Assembly: GCF_022014595.1 (NCBI RefSeq)
Contig: NZ_CP091740.1
Coordinates: forward strand, 620,001-684,000
Reading direction: 5' to 3'
Length of the DNA: 64,000 nt
Source: Solitalea lacus
GTDB taxonomy: Bacteria > Bacteroidota > Bacteroidia > Sphingobacteriales > Sphingobacteriaceae
The position numbers and the translations under genes are program-made. Under the pieces are notes generated by a model. That model was not told where the DNA came from and did no database searches. It saw only the letters and a program-made list of their open reading frames with translations. This document shows positions 33,110 through 42,892 of this stretch, piece after piece. Positions within the stretch are counted from its first letter, which is position 1. Every line of letters begins with the position of its first letter.

Positions 33110-34915
33110 TTATGCTTTTTTCTTAGCTGCAACCTGACGCTCATTTTCTTTCAAAATGATTTTACGAAGGCGCATACTTTGAGGTGTTACCTCAACATAC
33201 TCATCAGCCTGAATGTACTCCATTGCTTCCTCTAACGAGAATTTGGTTGCAGGAGCAATACGAGTTGCATCATCTTTAGAGGTAGTACGGAAGTTAGTTA
33301 ACTGTTTACCTTCAGTGATATTTACCGTTAAGTCTGAATCACGGCTGTGCTCACCAATGATCATACCTTCGTAAACTTCCTCTCCCGGATCAACGAAGAA
33401 AATACCGCGATCTTGTAATTTATCGATACGGTAAGCGGTTGAAGAACCTTTATCCATTGAGATCAATACACCTGCAGAACGTTGAGAGATATCACCTTTC
33501 CATGGCTCGTATGATTTGAAGCGGTGCGCCATAATAGCCTCACCTGCAGTAGCAGTTAATACACTGTTACGTAAACCAATGATACCACGAGAAGGGATTT
33601 CAAACTCTAAATGCTGTAAATCTCCTTTTGGTTCCATAATTAACAACTCACCTTTACGCATAGTTGCCAACTCAATTACTTTACCGGCAGTTTCAGCAGG
33701 AACGTCAACAATTAAAGTTTCAATTGGTTCACATTTAACACCATCGATTTCTTTGATGATTACTTGTGGCTGACCCACTTGCAATTCATAACCTTCACGA
33801 CGCATGGTTTCGATTAAAACCGATAAGTGAAGAATACCACGACCAAAAACCAGATAAGCATCATTTGAAGAGGTAGGCTCAACTTTTAATGCAAGGTTTT
33901 TCTCCATTTCTTTCTCTAAACGCTCAATTAAGTGACGAGAAGTAACGAATTTACCTTCTTTGCCAAAGAATGGTGAGTTATTGATGGTGAACAACATATT
34001 CATTGTAGGCTCATCAATGTGCATTACTGGTAATGCTTCCGGATTGTCAAAATCAGCAATTGTATCACCAATATCGAAACCGTCAATACCTACTACTGCA
34101 CAAATATCTCCTGCCTTAACTGATTCAACTCTAATACGGCCTAAACCTTCAAACGTGTAAAGTTCTTTAACACGAGATTTTACCAGTTTGCCATCTTTTT
34201 TCATCAATGTTACCGGCTGGTTTTCAGAAATAGTACCACGGGCTACACGGCCAATAGCAATACGTCCAACGAATTTAGAGAAGTCGAGTGAGGTAATTTG
34301 TAACTGTAAAGTTCCTTCAGAAACAGGAGGAGCAGGAATGTGCTCTAAAACTGCATCTAATAAAGGTAGGATATCTTCCGTTTTATTTGTATAATCAGTG
34401 CTCATCCAACCTTGTTTAGAAGAACCGTAGATAGCAGGGAAATCTAATTGCTCTTCGGTAGCCTCAAGGTTGAAGAATAATTCGAATACTTTCTCGTGAA
34501 CTTCATCAGGACGGCAGTTTTCTTTATCTACCTTATTGATTACTACAATTGGTTTTAGTCCTAACGAAAGAGCTTTTTGCGTTACGAAACGAGTTTGAGG
34601 CATCGGTCCTTCAAACGCATCCACTAACAAAAGAACCCCATCAGCCATTTTCAATACACGCTCAACCTCACCACCAAAGTCGGCGTGGCCCGGCGTATCA
34701 ATAATATTGATTTTGGTGCCTTTATAATTAACCGAAACGTTTTTAGAAACGATGGTGATACCACGCTCACGTTCCAGGTCGTTATTGTCTAAGATTAATT
34801 CGCCCGTTTCCTGGTTATCACGGAAAAGAGAGCAAGTGTGTAAAATCTTGTCAACCAAAGTAGTTTTACCGTGGTCAACGTGTGCGATGATCGCAATGTT
34901 TCTAATATTTTGCAT
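33110..34915 (-). CDS. typA: Translational GTPase TypA/BipA
   Basis: 601 residues from the ATG at 34915 ([25 protein letters not shown]). An upstream start at 34945 falls within a -7 promoter box and is rejected. The G domain has HVDHGKTT, switch [22 protein letters not shown] and NKVD. EF-G-like domains follow, and the C-terminal region typical of BipA is present ([20 protein letters not shown] and [10 protein letters not shown]-like). BipA binds ribosomes and helps assembly and stress or cold adaptation. It is a single gene with its own promoter and terminator. Confidence 0.96.
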   Translation of the reverse strand: MQNIRNIAIIAHVDHGKTTLVDKILHTCSLFRDNQETGELILDNNDLERERGITIVSKNVSVNYKGTKINIIDTPGHADFGGEVERVLKMADGVLLLVDAFEGPMPQTRFVTQKALSLGLKPIVVINKVDKENCRPDEVHEKVFELFFNLEATEEQLDFPAIYGSSKQGWMSTDYTNKTEDILPLLDAVLEHIPAPPVSEGTLQLQITSLDFSKFVGRIAIGRVARGTISENQPVTLMKKDGKLVKSRVKELYTFEGLGRIRVESVKAGDICAVVGIDGFDIGDTIADFDNPEALPVMHIDEPTMNMLFTINNSPFFGKEGKFVTSRHLIERLEKEMEKNLALKVEPTSSNDAYLVFGRGILHLSVLIETMRREGYELQVGQPQVIIKEIDGVKCEPIETLIVDVPAETAGKVIELATMRKGELLIMEPKGDLQHLEFEIPSRGIIGLRNSVLTATAGEAIMAHRFKSYEPWKGDISQRSAGVLISMDKGSSTAYRIDKLQDRGIFFVDPGEEVYEGMIIGEHSRDSDLTVNITEGKQLTNFRTTSKDDATRIAPATKFSLEEAMEYIQADEYVEVTPQSMRLRKIILKENERQVAAKKKA

Positions 34916-34942
34916 TCGAAAAGTACTTTCAAAAATTTGCCG

Positions 34943-34950
34943 CAAAGGTA
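34943..34950 (-). promoter_or_regulatory. -7 box for typA
   Basis: TACCTTTG on the minus strand, 27 nt upstream of the ATG at 34915. It rules out the longer start at 34945. Confidence 0.6.
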
Positions 34951-35459
34951 GATAAATAATTTAACCTGGTAAAGCCATTGAGGATATTTGTTTTACAAAA
35001 CAGATTGAAAATGAATTATTAAGGTTAAAACCACTGACTTTTACTGTCAATTAACAGTTAATTAATAACCAGACAGATTCCTATTTAATGAAAGCGAGGA
35101 AGAAAATGCAGGCCGTAGAAGATGACATCTATATTGAACTGAACTTCTTTTTGGGAGGGATAAACATTTAAATTTGTTAGTGTATATGAAAATAGAGAAT
35201 TCAAATCATGAAAAATAACATTTCGCGCTTTCGCTAAAGTTTGAATATCTGTGGCTGGCTGACCCTACAACAGATTGGATCGCGATCGGGAAGAGCAGCT
35301 GGTATAATAACAACTTCTTCATAAGATCTTCGATTATAAATTATGTAGATATTATTGATAGATTGACAAGAATAGACGACTTGAATAACTAATGTGCTAA
35401 AAATAGGCATGTTATGCTATTTTCAATAAAAACAATTTTAAGATTAGATTGATTCTAAA
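34951..35459. other. Intergenic region with possible gene remnant
   Basis: About 500 bp with no full gene. 35219-35392 (+) is open for 57 codons without a plausible start (a TAA lies just before it) and reads as protein-like (FEYLWLADPTTDWIAIGKSS, then SIINYVDIIDRLTRID). A 27-codon ORF (from 35087) precedes it. These may be remnants of a lost gene; no family was recognised. Confidence 0.35.
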
Positions 35460-35467
35460 TAACTTTG
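35460..35467 (+). promoter_or_regulatory. -7 box immediately before a start codon
   Basis: TAACTTTG ends 5 bp before the ATG at 35472. Transcription would begin at or next to the ATG, predicting a leaderless mRNA. Confidence 0.45.
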
Positions 35468-35471
35468 CGTC

Positions 35472-35642
35472 ATGATTCAACAATTATTAGTAGGTGTCGT
35501 TTTTTTATTAGCCTTGGTATATATGGGCCGAATGATTTACCGTCAGCTAAAACCTAAAAAGAATGGTTGTGGAGCCAACTGCAAGTGTGGTGTTGATTTT
35601 AGTGAAATTGAAAAGAATTTGCCTAAAGCAGAGAAATTATAG
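35472..35642 (+). CDS. Small FeoB-associated Cys-rich membrane protein-like
   Basis: 56 residues. A hydrophobic helix (about 5-19, LLVGVVFLLALVYMGR) is followed by a basic patch (YRQLKPKKN), the cysteine cluster CGANCKCG (C33, C37, C39) and a short acidic tail. This layout matches the FeoB-associated Cys-rich family in arrangement and size. Those genes usually lie beside feoB; no feo gene is seen nearby, so the link to iron uptake is weak. A Bacteroidetes -7 box sits right before the ATG and a terminator follows the stop. This supports a genuine short gene. Confidence 0.72.
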   Translation: MIQQLLVGVVFLLALVYMGRMIYRQLKPKKNGCGANCKCGVDFSEIEKNLPKAEKL

Positions 35643-35663
35643 CCTATACAGGTTCCATGATAG

Positions 35664-35712
35664 AAACGTCGATTAACAGATGTATGGTCGGTTAGTCGAC
35701 GTTTATTTTTTT
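35664..35712 (+). terminator. Intrinsic terminator
   Basis: AAACGTCGATTAAC (35664-35677) pairs with GTTAGTCGACGTTT (35691-35704) apart from one wobble pair, then ATTTTTTTA. It serves the small gene at 35472 and, on the other strand, the gene at 35720. Confidence 0.82.
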
Positions 35713-35719
35713 ATTGTTA

Positions 35720-36160
35720 TTATTTTTGTTGGTTGGTATTAAAACTTACCATCCAGTTTATGCCAAATTTGTCGGTAAACATACCGAAATAGTCCCCCCA
35801 AAAGGTTTGATTCATTGGCATGGTTACTTGCCCTCCGGCTGAAAGGCCATTAAATAAACGATCAGCTTCATCTTTACTATCTGTGCCTATTGAAATAGAG
35901 AAGTTATTACCTTGTTTAAAACTTGGAGCCCATTCACCTCCTGTGTCGCTCCCCATTAACATGGTTTCATTACTGATCGGCAATGAAACGTGCATGATTT
36001 TATCTTCCATTTCTTTAGGAACCGGAGGCATGCCCTCTTGTGGTGGCATATCCTTAAATCGACCCAAAAAAGGAAAATCTCCGCCAAAAACAGATTTGTA
36101 GAAGTTAAAGGCTTCTTCGCAGTTGCCGTTAAAATTCAGATAAACATTTACTACTGTCAT
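35720..36160 (-). CDS. VOC-superfamily (PhnB/glyoxalase-like) protein
   Basis: 146 residues, full-length for a PhnB-type VOC protein. It contains VNVYLNFNGNCEEAFNFYKSVFGG, an ISNETMLMGSD strand, EWAPSFKQGNNFSISIGTDS and a C-terminal NQTFWGDYFGMFTDKFGINWMVSF, the signature of this subgroup. VOC dimers bind a divalent metal and catalyse diverse reactions (isomerase, dioxygenase, antibiotic binding). No reaction can be assigned. It is a single gene ending at a terminator. Confidence 0.9.
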   Translation of the reverse strand: MTVVNVYLNFNGNCEEAFNFYKSVFGGDFPFLGRFKDMPPQEGMPPVPKEMEDKIMHVSLPISNETMLMGSDTGGEWAPSFKQGNNFSISIGTDSKDEADRLFNGLSAGGQVTMPMNQTFWGDYFGMFTDKFGINWMVSFNTNQQK

Positions 36161-36321
36161 ATATTGTTTGTTTTATGATTAATCTAGGAATAAGTATAAA
36201 GGGTCATTAAATTAATGAAAAAAGTGGTGCTCTTCAGGAAAGTTTCTCACATTTTTAAATTCTTCATGCAATCATTTTTAATTTCTTTCAAAATTTACCT
36301 TACCAATCAATCAAAGCTTTG

Positions 36322-36329
36322 TATTTTTG
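36322..36329 (+). promoter_or_regulatory. -7 box for the RluA-family gene
   Basis: TATTTTTG, 49 nt upstream of the ATG at 36379. Confidence 0.5.
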
Positions 36330-36378
36330 CAACTTTCATTTTTAACCAATTGATTTACAGTATAAAGGAAACGGCGAA

Positions 36379-38076
36379 ATGAGTGAACAGATAGTATTGA
36401 AAGATCCATACTTTACATTTTTTCAGGAATCTGTAGTCACTTATCCTTTACCCTTACGGTTTACTTTTCCGTTTTACTACGAACCACACCCACTTTGTCT
36501 TATTGCAGCCAGTGAGCTGCAAAAACACCTCGAGGATCAAAAGGAGTGGGATCATAACTTCGGAATTGACGGAACAAAAGATGGAATGGTGATTGGAAAG
36601 ATGTTTGGGGTTTTGATTGTTGAAAATCAGAATGGAGAAATTGGATACCTTTCAGCATTTTCAGGAAAGCTGGCTGGAGAAAATCATCATTCACGGTTTG
36701 TACCTCCCGTTTTTGATATGCTTACCGAGGATGGTTTTTTTAGGAAAGAAGAGGAAGTATTAAATCATTACAATAGGCAAATTGAACTACTTGAGAATGC
36801 TCCTGAATTAGCTCAGCTTTATGAGCTATTAGCTACAGAAACGAATAGCGCCTCTTTGCAATTAACCGAGCTAAAGCAGCAAATGAAGGAAGCTAAACAA
36901 GCTCGGGATTTGAAAAGAAAGATACATGAAGCAGAACTTTCTGAAAACGAACTAACAAATGCGTTGGAAGAACTCAGAAAAGAAAGTATTAATGAAAGTT
37001 TTTATCTAAAACATTTTAACAAGCAAATAAAGAATCAGCTGGCGGCTATTCAGCATAAAATTGATGCAAAGGTTAACGAAATAGTTTCTTTAAAGGAAGA
37101 ACGCAGACATAAATCGGCTTCATTACAACAAAAACTGTTTGATCAATATTATTTTTTGAATCAATACGGCGAGAAAAAAAGCCTGCAACGCATTTTTCAG
37201 AATTCAGCTGAGGCACGTCCTCCAGCAGGGGCCGGAGAGTGTGCTGCACCAAAATTGTTGCAATATGCATTTCTTCACGATTTAAAACCCTTGGCTATGG
37301 CCGAATTCTGGTGGGGGCAATCGCCTAAATCAGAGGTTCGGATTCATGGGCAGTTTTATCCCGCATGTAGAGGTAAATGTGAGCCTATTTTAGCTCACAT
37401 GCTCCATGGTATTGAAATGGATGAGAATCCAATGCTCATTAACCCTGCCGAAGGGAAAGATATCAGTATAGTTTATGAAGACGAAGAGTTGGCAGTAATC
37501 AATAAACCTGCAGAATTCTTGTCTGTGCCAGGAAAAAATGTAAAGGATTCGGTTTATGAACGGGTAAGAACTCTTTATCCGGAAGCATCTGGTCCATTGA
37601 TTGTTCATCGGTTGGATATGTCGACTTCAGGGCTGATGTTGATTGCCAAATCGGAGGAAACGTACAAGTATTTACAAAGTCAATTTATAAACCGAACTGT
37701 AAAAAAACGTTATGTGGCTCTGCTGGAGGGTGTTGTTCAGCATGAAGAAGGTGTAATTACTTTACCCTTACGAGTTGACTTGGATAACCGACCGCATCAG
37801 CTTGTATGTTACGAATATGGTAAACCTGCCACAACAAAATGGAATGTGGTTGAACGTACCGATAAATATACCAGGATTCATTTCTATCCAATAACAGGGC
37901 GTACTCATCAATTGCGTGTCCATTCTGCGCATAAATTAGGCCTTAATAGTCCAATTGTAGGAGATGATTTGTATGGCAGCAAAGGAGATCGGTTGCATTT
38001 GCATGCAGAAATGATTGAGTTTAAGCATCCTGTTAGCAAGAAAACGATTGTTATCCAGGTAGACGCAGAGTTCTAG
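36379..38076 (+). CDS. RluA-family pseudouridine synthase with long N-terminal extension
   Basis: 565 residues. The catalytic RluA-type domain lies in the C-terminal part (~355-560). EELAVINKPAEFLSVPG is followed by the catalytic Asp D413 in VHRLDMSTSG, then AKSEETYKYLQSQF and TGRTHQLRVH. It converts uridine to pseudouridine in rRNA or tRNA. The N-terminal ~350 residues are unusual for RluA. They begin with FTFPFYYEPHPLCLIAASELQKHL, have a long coiled coil (~130-260) and a basic region rich in Pro, Trp and Cys (~275-345). This type is seen in some Bacteroidetes and gamma-proteobacteria. It lacks an S4 domain. The RNA target is unknown. Confidence 0.88.
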   Translation: MSEQIVLKDPYFTFFQESVVTYPLPLRFTFPFYYEPHPLCLIAASELQKHLEDQKEWDHNFGIDGTKDGMVIGKMFGVLIVENQNGEIGYLSAFSGKLAGENHHSRFVPPVFDMLTEDGFFRKEEEVLNHYNRQIELLENAPELAQLYELLATETNSASLQLTELKQQMKEAKQARDLKRKIHEAELSENELTNALEELRKESINESFYLKHFNKQIKNQLAAIQHKIDAKVNEIVSLKEERRHKSASLQQKLFDQYYFLNQYGEKKSLQRIFQNSAEARPPAGAGECAAPKLLQYAFLHDLKPLAMAEFWWGQSPKSEVRIHGQFYPACRGKCEPILAHMLHGIEMDENPMLINPAEGKDISIVYEDEELAVINKPAEFLSVPGKNVKDSVYERVRTLYPEASGPLIVHRLDMSTSGLMLIAKSEETYKYLQSQFINRTVKKRYVALLEGVVQHEEGVITLPLRVDLDNRPHQLVCYEYGKPATTKWNVVERTDKYTRIHFYPITGRTHQLRVHSAHKLGLNSPIVGDDLYGSKGDRLHLHAEMIEFKHPVSKKTIVIQVDAEF

Positions 38077-38137
38077 TCATATGATTTTTGATTGTGAGAT
38101 AGTGACTTGTTTATTCGGAAAATCGTAAATTCAGATT

Positions 38138-38596
38138 ATGAAAAAAGTTTTGCTTCTCCTACTTCTATGCGGGGTGGTTTTGGCTGCGAAAGCACAAAAT
38201 ATCAACTCAAGCTATAACAAAGCCCTTGCAGATTCATTAGGTGCTGATGAGTATGGAATGAAACCATACATCTTCGTGATTTTAAAAACTGGACCGACTA
38301 AAATTGAAGATAAAGCCAAACTTGACAGTATTTTTCGCGGGCATTTAAACAATATTAACCGTTTGGCTAATAATGGGCAATTAGTAGTTGCAGGGCCAAT
38401 GAAAAAGAATGATAAAACATACCGGGGTATCTTTATCTTTAATGTTAAAACGCCGGAAGAGGCTAAGCCCCTTTTAAGTTCAGATCCAGCTGTAGCTTCT
38501 GGGGTATTAGATTATGAAATCTTTCAATGGTATGGGTCTGCAGCCTTGCCTATGTACCTGAAATACAGTGATAAAATAGAGAAAACTAAGCACTGA
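38138..38596 (+). CDS. Secreted YciI-like protein
   Basis: 152 residues with a signal peptide (MKKVLLLLLLCGVVLAAKA before QN). The mature part resembles a YCII domain: YIFVILKTGPTKIED, LNNINRLANNGQLVVAGPMKK, FIFNVKTPEEAKPLLSSDPAVASG and a terminal EIFQWYGSAAL. YCII proteins adopt a ferredoxin-like fold and may act as small-molecule enzymes or binding proteins. Secretion is uncommon for the family but seen in Bacteroidetes. It precedes a lipoprotein gene by 25 bp and is probably co-transcribed with it. Confidence 0.85.
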   Translation: MKKVLLLLLLCGVVLAAKAQNINSSYNKALADSLGADEYGMKPYIFVILKTGPTKIEDKAKLDSIFRGHLNNINRLANNGQLVVAGPMKKNDKTYRGIFIFNVKTPEEAKPLLSSDPAVASGVLDYEIFQWYGSAALPMYLKYSDKIEKTKH

Positions 38597-38621
38597 TCTC
38601 AATTCTTCATTATTAATTTGT

Positions 38622-39149
38622 ATGAACAAGTGCATGCTCATCGGCGGTTTGGTGCTATTTTGTTCTTGTCAACCTTCAAAAAAGGGGAGTGAAAGCAGAA
38701 TGGATTCATTGAACAAAATGCAGGATTCCTCGGTAAAGTCCTCTGAAACTCCTTTTAATAATACTGAACTTACTGCGCAAGACACTTTATTTGACGATGG
38801 TAGTATCCCGACATCATGGAGAACAGCTGGTTTTAGTCGTCCGGATGATTTCAAACGTTTTATTATCCAATTGAAAGGTTGGGTGAAAAACAACGAAGTT
38901 GACAGCATTGCTTTTCATGTCCAATACCCTTTGGGGGAAATTAAAAATGCAGATGAGTTTAGGAAGCAATATAACGCACTATTTGATGGGCCTTTGAAAA
39001 AAGTGATTGAGGAGCAACGCCTTGATCGAATTTTTAGGAACTATCAGGGAGCAATGATTGGGAACGGCGCTATTTGGTTTATCGAAAAGGACCGGAATTA
39101 CTACATCTCAGCAATAAATAACCTGCCAGCTGAAAGCAAGAAGGATTAA
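38622..39149 (+). CDS. Hypothetical lipoprotein
   Basis: 175 residues. The N-terminus has a short hydrophobic signal ending in two cysteines (MLIGGLVLFCSCQPSKK), of which the second is a plausible lipid-attachment site. After a Ser/Thr-rich spacer (~20-60) there is a folded part with SRPDDFKRFIIQLKGWVKNNEVDSIAFHVQYPLG and RNYQGAMIGNGAIWF. The conserved-looking core resembles small domains found in other Bacteroidetes lipoproteins, but I cannot name it. It follows the YciI-like gene and is probably anchored to the outer or inner membrane. Confidence 0.78.
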   Translation: MNKCMLIGGLVLFCSCQPSKKGSESRMDSLNKMQDSSVKSSETPFNNTELTAQDTLFDDGSIPTSWRTAGFSRPDDFKRFIIQLKGWVKNNEVDSIAFHVQYPLGEIKNADEFRKQYNALFDGPLKKVIEEQRLDRIFRNYQGAMIGNGAIWFIEKDRNYYISAINNLPAESKKD

Positions 39150-39170
39150 CGTGACTGTTAACCCTTGCTT
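39134..39170. terminator. Imperfect hairpin between convergent genes
   Basis: AGCAAG-AGG-TTAAC pairs with GTTAA-CCT-GCTT apart from small bulges. It overlaps the end of the lipoprotein gene (stop at 39149) and faces trmB. The T-tract is weak. Confidence 0.4.
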
Positions 39171-39181
39171 GTATATTAAAT

Positions 39182-39823
39182 TTATAAACTAAACTTTACA
39201 TAATTGATGTTTTTGCCTTGTGAAAGGTATTTGCGTTCATAATAAGTTTTTATTGACAATACATCGTTTAATAATTCCGAATTATAAACATCATTGGTAT
39301 GAGCTAAAAGCGTTAGTTTATTTTCGTTGATTACTTCAAGGGTGTATTCATACAACTGATCATTATCCGTTTTAAGATGAATAATAGCATTTTCTTTTAA
39401 CACCGGACGGTAAACGTCTAAAAAACGCATTGATGTTAAACGCTTTTTCTCTCTGCTAACTTGTGGTTGCGGATCAGGGAAGGTAATCCAAATCTCATCC
39501 ACTTCACCAGGTTCAAAATAAGATTGCAAATGCTCAATTTGAATACGCAGAAATCCAACGTTTTCAATTTTTCCCTCAATAGCCATTTTGGCACCCGTCC
39601 ATAAACGATTTCCTTTTAAATCAACACCAATGAAATTCTGGTCCGGAAACTTTCGAGCTAAATTAACAGTGTACTCGCCTTTGCCACAGGCTAATTCCAA
39701 CACAACAGGACACTCATTTTTAAAAAACTCGCTTCTCCACTTTCCTTTTAACGAGCTATCTTTTTGAAATACGTTATGGAACGTATCTAATTCGGCAAAT
39801 TGACGTAATTTATTCTTTCCCAC
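39182..39823 (-). CDS. trmB: tRNA (guanine-N7-)-methyltransferase
   Basis: 213 residues, TrmB family: an S-adenosylmethionine-dependent enzyme that makes m7G46 in tRNA. SAM-binding motif VLELACGKGEYTVNLARKFP, FIGVDLKGNR and the characteristic DEIWITFPDPQP are present, with the Asp that acts in catalysis. It starts with GTG at 39823; the MGKNKLRQFAE N-terminus is conserved in related sequences. A -7 promoter box ends just 5 bp before the GTG, predicting leaderless transcription. Confidence 0.95.
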   Translation of the reverse strand: MGKNKLRQFAELDTFHNVFQKDSSLKGKWRSEFFKNECPVVLELACGKGEYTVNLARKFPDQNFIGVDLKGNRLWTGAKMAIEGKIENVGFLRIQIEHLQSYFEPGEVDEIWITFPDPQPQVSREKKRLTSMRFLDVYRPVLKENAIIHLKTDNDQLYEYTLEVINENKLTLLAHTNDVYNSELLNDVLSIKTYYERKYLSQGKNINYVKFSL

Positions 39824-39827
39824 GCGG

Positions 39828-39835
39828 CAAAGATA
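39828..39835 (-). promoter_or_regulatory. -7 box directly before trmB
   Basis: TATCTTTG on the minus strand, ending 5 bp before the GTG start at 39823. The spacing to the start codon is the same as at 35460-35472. Confidence 0.45.
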
Positions 39836-39939
39836 ATAAGTTCAGTCGTAAACAATTTTCTTCAGTTAGCTTATAAATTAAGATTATTGGAAACTTTGCC
39901 TTTAAACAATAAGTTGCCTGAAGAACTGTTATTCATTTT

Positions 39940-41970
39940 ATGACCAAAATTGAACAAATATTAGATTGCATACGCAAAAATCATAACTGTGGAGTAAACG
40001 AGTTGAGAATACTGGTTGATTGCATACGCCCTAAAACTATTTCTAATGTTCATTCAGCAAAGCATCAGCTTGATTATATTCTTTATCAACTAAAAACGGA
40101 TAATGAACTTTTATCAGGCTTCCGGTCATTCATTAAAAATATTATCAGGTCGAAAAAGCAAATTCGCCTGTTTACCGAGTTAGGCATTTCTGCAAAACAG
40201 AGTTTCTTTTCTGAACTATTTAGACGTTTTAATGAAAAGTTCTTGCCAGCTTATATAGAAAAAACAGAATTGCTGAGTGTAATTGCAGAAGTTTTTCATG
40301 AAGACAATGATTATAAGTGGGTTGAGGCAATTGATCAGGATGCCTGGTGTGAGTTGTTTGAGTTAATGGATTTTAGAGCTACAAAGAATAATGTGCTTTC
40401 TGATGAATTTTATCCTTCCTTATATACCTCAGCTCAAATAGTTGCAAGTCGTATTTCTTCATTGGGCTTGGAACCCGAAATTATTGTACGGCTGCCTCAT
40501 ATTGAGAACTATAATTCTTCATTCCAAGTATTAGCACTTGAAGTCAACAAACTGATTGATGATGCAAAACAGTCCAATTCCGACAGGGAACAGTTGAATC
40601 TTTTGTATCGCCATATTTTAGTGATGTTGAGTCAATGTAGGGACTCGGTTGAACAGGTTCGTCGGGGCCAAAAGAAAAAAGGAGTAAGTGTAAATCTGGC
40701 TTATTTACTGTTGCGTATTGAGCAGAATATTGAGCGGTTAGGCCGAATTTTAGGATCAATTTTGAGTGAAACCCGGGCATTGCGATTAAGTTTAGCAGTT
40801 GAAATGTTTACCCAAATGGTTCGCTCTGAAAATCAGAAGCATGGGATAAGGCAACATCTTCAGGATAATACACAAATGTTAGCTTATCAGGTAGTTGAAT
40901 ATACCAGCCAAACTGGCGAACATTATATTACCAACACCCCTAAGCAGTATTATAAGTTTTTCCTTCAATCAATGACGGGCGGTTTAATAATCTCCTTTAC
41001 GACATGGATTAAGTTTGTCCTTTCATCAATTAAAGCGGCTCCATTGGTTGAGGGATTATTATTCAGTCTTAACTATGCAGCCAGTTTTATTACTATTTTT
41101 ATAACTCACTCCACCTTGGCTACCAAACAGCCGTCAATGACGGCCTCAGCAGTAGCAAGTGCCTTGGATGACAAAAAGCATCAGTTAATTAACGTTGATA
41201 GAACTGCCGAGTTGATTGTGAAGCTTTCGCGAAGCCAGTTTATTTCGTTTTTAGGTAACCTGATTATAGTTATACCATTGCCATACATTATTGCATGGTT
41301 GTACCATTATTTTACCGGAGATTATATCGTTGATGAGGTCAAAGCCCTTAATACCATTAAAAGTATTGACCCGGTTCACTCTCTTTCTGTAATGTATGCA
41401 GCAATTACAGGAGTGTTCTTATTTCTTTCAGGAATCATAAACGGTTATTACGACAATCTTATTCATTATGGCAATGTTGGAGATCGCATCAGGAATCATC
41501 GGACGTTGCAAAAGTATCTTTCACAAAATACCATCATTAAAATAAGCAAGTACATTGAGAAGAATTTGGGAGGCTTAATGGGGAACCTTTATCTGGGTTT
41601 CTTTTTAGGCTTTGCGGCAATTTTGGGTCAAATTACCGGTCTTCCTTTTGATATCAGGCACGTTACGCTCGCTGGAGGTAGTTTTGCAATGGCTTATTAC
41701 ACCCTTGGTGATTACCTTTCGGATATTACCATTGCAACTTCATTGTTAGGAATTTTTTTAATAGGGTTAATGAATTTCCTAGTGAGTTTCAGTCTTTCCT
41801 TATTACTTGCTTTACGCTCACGTAAGGTGAATTTTAATCAAACAAGTGAACTGTTTACACGAGTTTTGGCTCATTTTTTGGCAAAACCACTTGATTTCTT
41901 TTATCCTCCAAGAAAAAGAAAAGTATCTTTGCCGCAAGATTCTACTTTATTTAATGAACAAGGAAGCTAA
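39940..41970 (+). CDS. Site-specific-recombinase-family (Gcr-like) membrane protein
   Basis: 676 residues. The N-terminal ~320 are helical and cytoplasmic-looking. Multiple hydrophobic segments follow (about 345, 370, 440, 485, 540-570 and 610-640). [31 protein letters not shown] and the region [20 protein letters not shown] are family motifs. The Pfam family was named from the Neisseria gonorrhoeae Gcr protein and reported to affect pilin recombination. The membrane topology makes direct recombinase activity unlikely, so the historic name may be misleading. The last codons overlap the GDP-fucose synthase gene by 17 bp. Confidence 0.82.
   Translation: MTKIEQILDCIRKNHNCGVNELRILVDCIRPKTISNVHSAKHQLDYILYQLKTDNELLSGFRSFIKNIIRSKKQIRLFTELGISAKQSFFSELFRRFNEKFLPAYIEKTELLSVIAEVFHEDNDYKWVEAIDQDAWCELFELMDFRATKNNVLSDEFYPSLYTSAQIVASRISSLGLEPEIIVRLPHIENYNSSFQVLALEVNKLIDDAKQSNSDREQLNLLYRHILVMLSQCRDSVEQVRRGQKKKGVSVNLAYLLLRIEQNIERLGRILGSILSETRALRLSLAVEMFTQMVRSENQKHGIRQHLQDNTQMLAYQVVEYTSQTGEHYITNTPKQYYKFFLQSMTGGLIISFTTWIKFVLSSIKAAPLVEGLLFSLNYAASFITIFITHSTLATKQPSMTASAVASALDDKKHQLINVDRTAELIVKLSRSQFISFLGNLIIVIPLPYIIAWLYHYFTGDYIVDEVKALNTIKSIDPVHSLSVMYAAITGVFLFLSGIINGYYDNLIHYGNVGDRIRNHRTLQKYLSQNTIIKISKYIEKNLGGLMGNLYLGFFLGFAAILGQITGLPFDIRHVTLAGGSFAMAYYTLGDYLSDITIATSLLGIFLIGLMNFLVSFSLSLLLALRSRKVNFNQTSELFTRVLAHFLAKPLDFFYPPRKRKVSLPQDSTLFNEQGS
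41924..41931 (+). promoter_or_regulatory. -7 box inside the upstream gene, for GDP-fucose synthase
   Basis: TATCTTTG lies within the 3' end of the Gcr-like gene and ends 22 bp before the ATG at 41954. It allows separate transcription and supports this start over an upstream in-frame ATG at 41846. Confidence 0.5.
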
Positions 41971-42892
41971 AATTTTTGTAGCAGGTCACCGTGGTATGGT
42001 TGGTTCTGCAATTTATCGCAAATTACAGAGAGAAGGATTTAATAATATAGTCATTCGTACTTCGGTCGAACTTGATTTACGCAACCAAGAAGCCGTGGCT
42101 GATTTTTTTGCTGAAGAAAAGCCTGATTATGTGTTTCTGGCAGCGGCAAAAGTTGGTGGTATTGTGGCTAACAATACTTATCGGGCTGATTTTATTTACG
42201 AGAACCTTTGCATCCAAAACAATGTAATTCATCAGTCCTATGTAAATGGGGTAAAAAAGCTGATGTTTTTGGGTTCGTCATGTATCTACCCAAAGCTGGC
42301 GCCGCAACCATTAAAAGAAGAATATTTGCTAACTGGTTTGCTTGAACCAACTAATGAGCCATATGCAATAGCTAAAATTGCAGGCATTAAAATGTGTGAA
42401 GCTTACCGTGCGCAATATGGCTGCGATTTTATTTCAGTAATGCCAACCAATCTTTATGGACCGAATGATAACTATGACTTAGAAAAGTCACATGTGTTAC
42501 CCGCTCTGATCCGTAAGTTTCATGAGGCAAAGAAAAATAGTTTGCCTCAAGTAGAAATTTGGGGAACTGGCTCACCCAAACGCGAGTTTTTATATGCCGA
42601 TGATTTAGCCGAAGCATGTTTTTATTTAATGCAAAATTATAGTGCACCCGAATTTATTAATGTTGGAACAGGAGTAGATCTTTCAATAAAAGAGTTGGCA
42701 TTATTAGTGAAAGAGATTGTGGGCTACGAAGGAGAACTTATCTTTAATACTAGCAAGCCTGACGGCACTCCTCGAAAACTGATGGATGTGTCCAAATTAC
42801 ATGGTTTAGGCTGGATGCACAAAATTGAATTACCACAAGGTATTAAATTAGCCTACCAAGATTTCTTAAGTAAGCAACAAGTAGGAGCCTGA
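41954..42892 (+). CDS. fcl: GDP-L-fucose synthase
   Basis: 312 residues from the ATG at 41954 ([24 protein letters not shown]). NADPH-dependent epimerase/reductase that makes GDP-L-fucose from GDP-4-keto-6-deoxymannose for surface glycans. Short-chain dehydrogenase features are present: the nucleotide-binding [36 protein letters not shown] and the YxxxK catalytic pair in [11 protein letters not shown]. The partner enzyme GDP-mannose 4,6-dehydratase (gmd) is not in this window. It starts within the end of the preceding gene and has its own promoter box. Confidence 0.95.
   Translation: MNKEAKIFVAGHRGMVGSAIYRKLQREGFNNIVIRTSVELDLRNQEAVADFFAEEKPDYVFLAAAKVGGIVANNTYRADFIYENLCIQNNVIHQSYVNGVKKLMFLGSSCIYPKLAPQPLKEEYLLTGLLEPTNEPYAIAKIAGIKMCEAYRAQYGCDFISVMPTNLYGPNDNYDLEKSHVLPALIRKFHEAKKNSLPQVEIWGTGSPKREFLYADDLAEACFYLMQNYSAPEFINVGTGVDLSIKELALLVKEIVGYEGELIFNTSKPDGTPRKLMDVSKLHGLGWMHKIELPQGIKLAYQDFLSKQQVGA

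Noticed and set aside
34916-34945. Longer TypA start at 34945
   Set aside because: The -7 promoter box at 34943-34950 overlaps that codon, and TypA proteins begin with the [17 protein letters not shown] segment at 34915.
36215-36382. 55-codon frame ending in the ATGA of the RluA-family gene
   Set aside because: It is Phe/Ile/Lys-rich and low in complexity, contains the RluA promoter box and has no ribosome binding site. It is probably chance.
41846-41953. N-terminal extension of GDP-fucose synthase into the preceding gene
   Set aside because: The extra 36 residues are out-of-frame reading of the Gcr-like gene; the Rossmann motif begins right after 41954 and a promoter box precedes it.
39940-41970. 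True site-specific recombinase
   Set aside because: The protein has multiple membrane segments and no tyrosine or serine recombinase motifs; the family name is historical.
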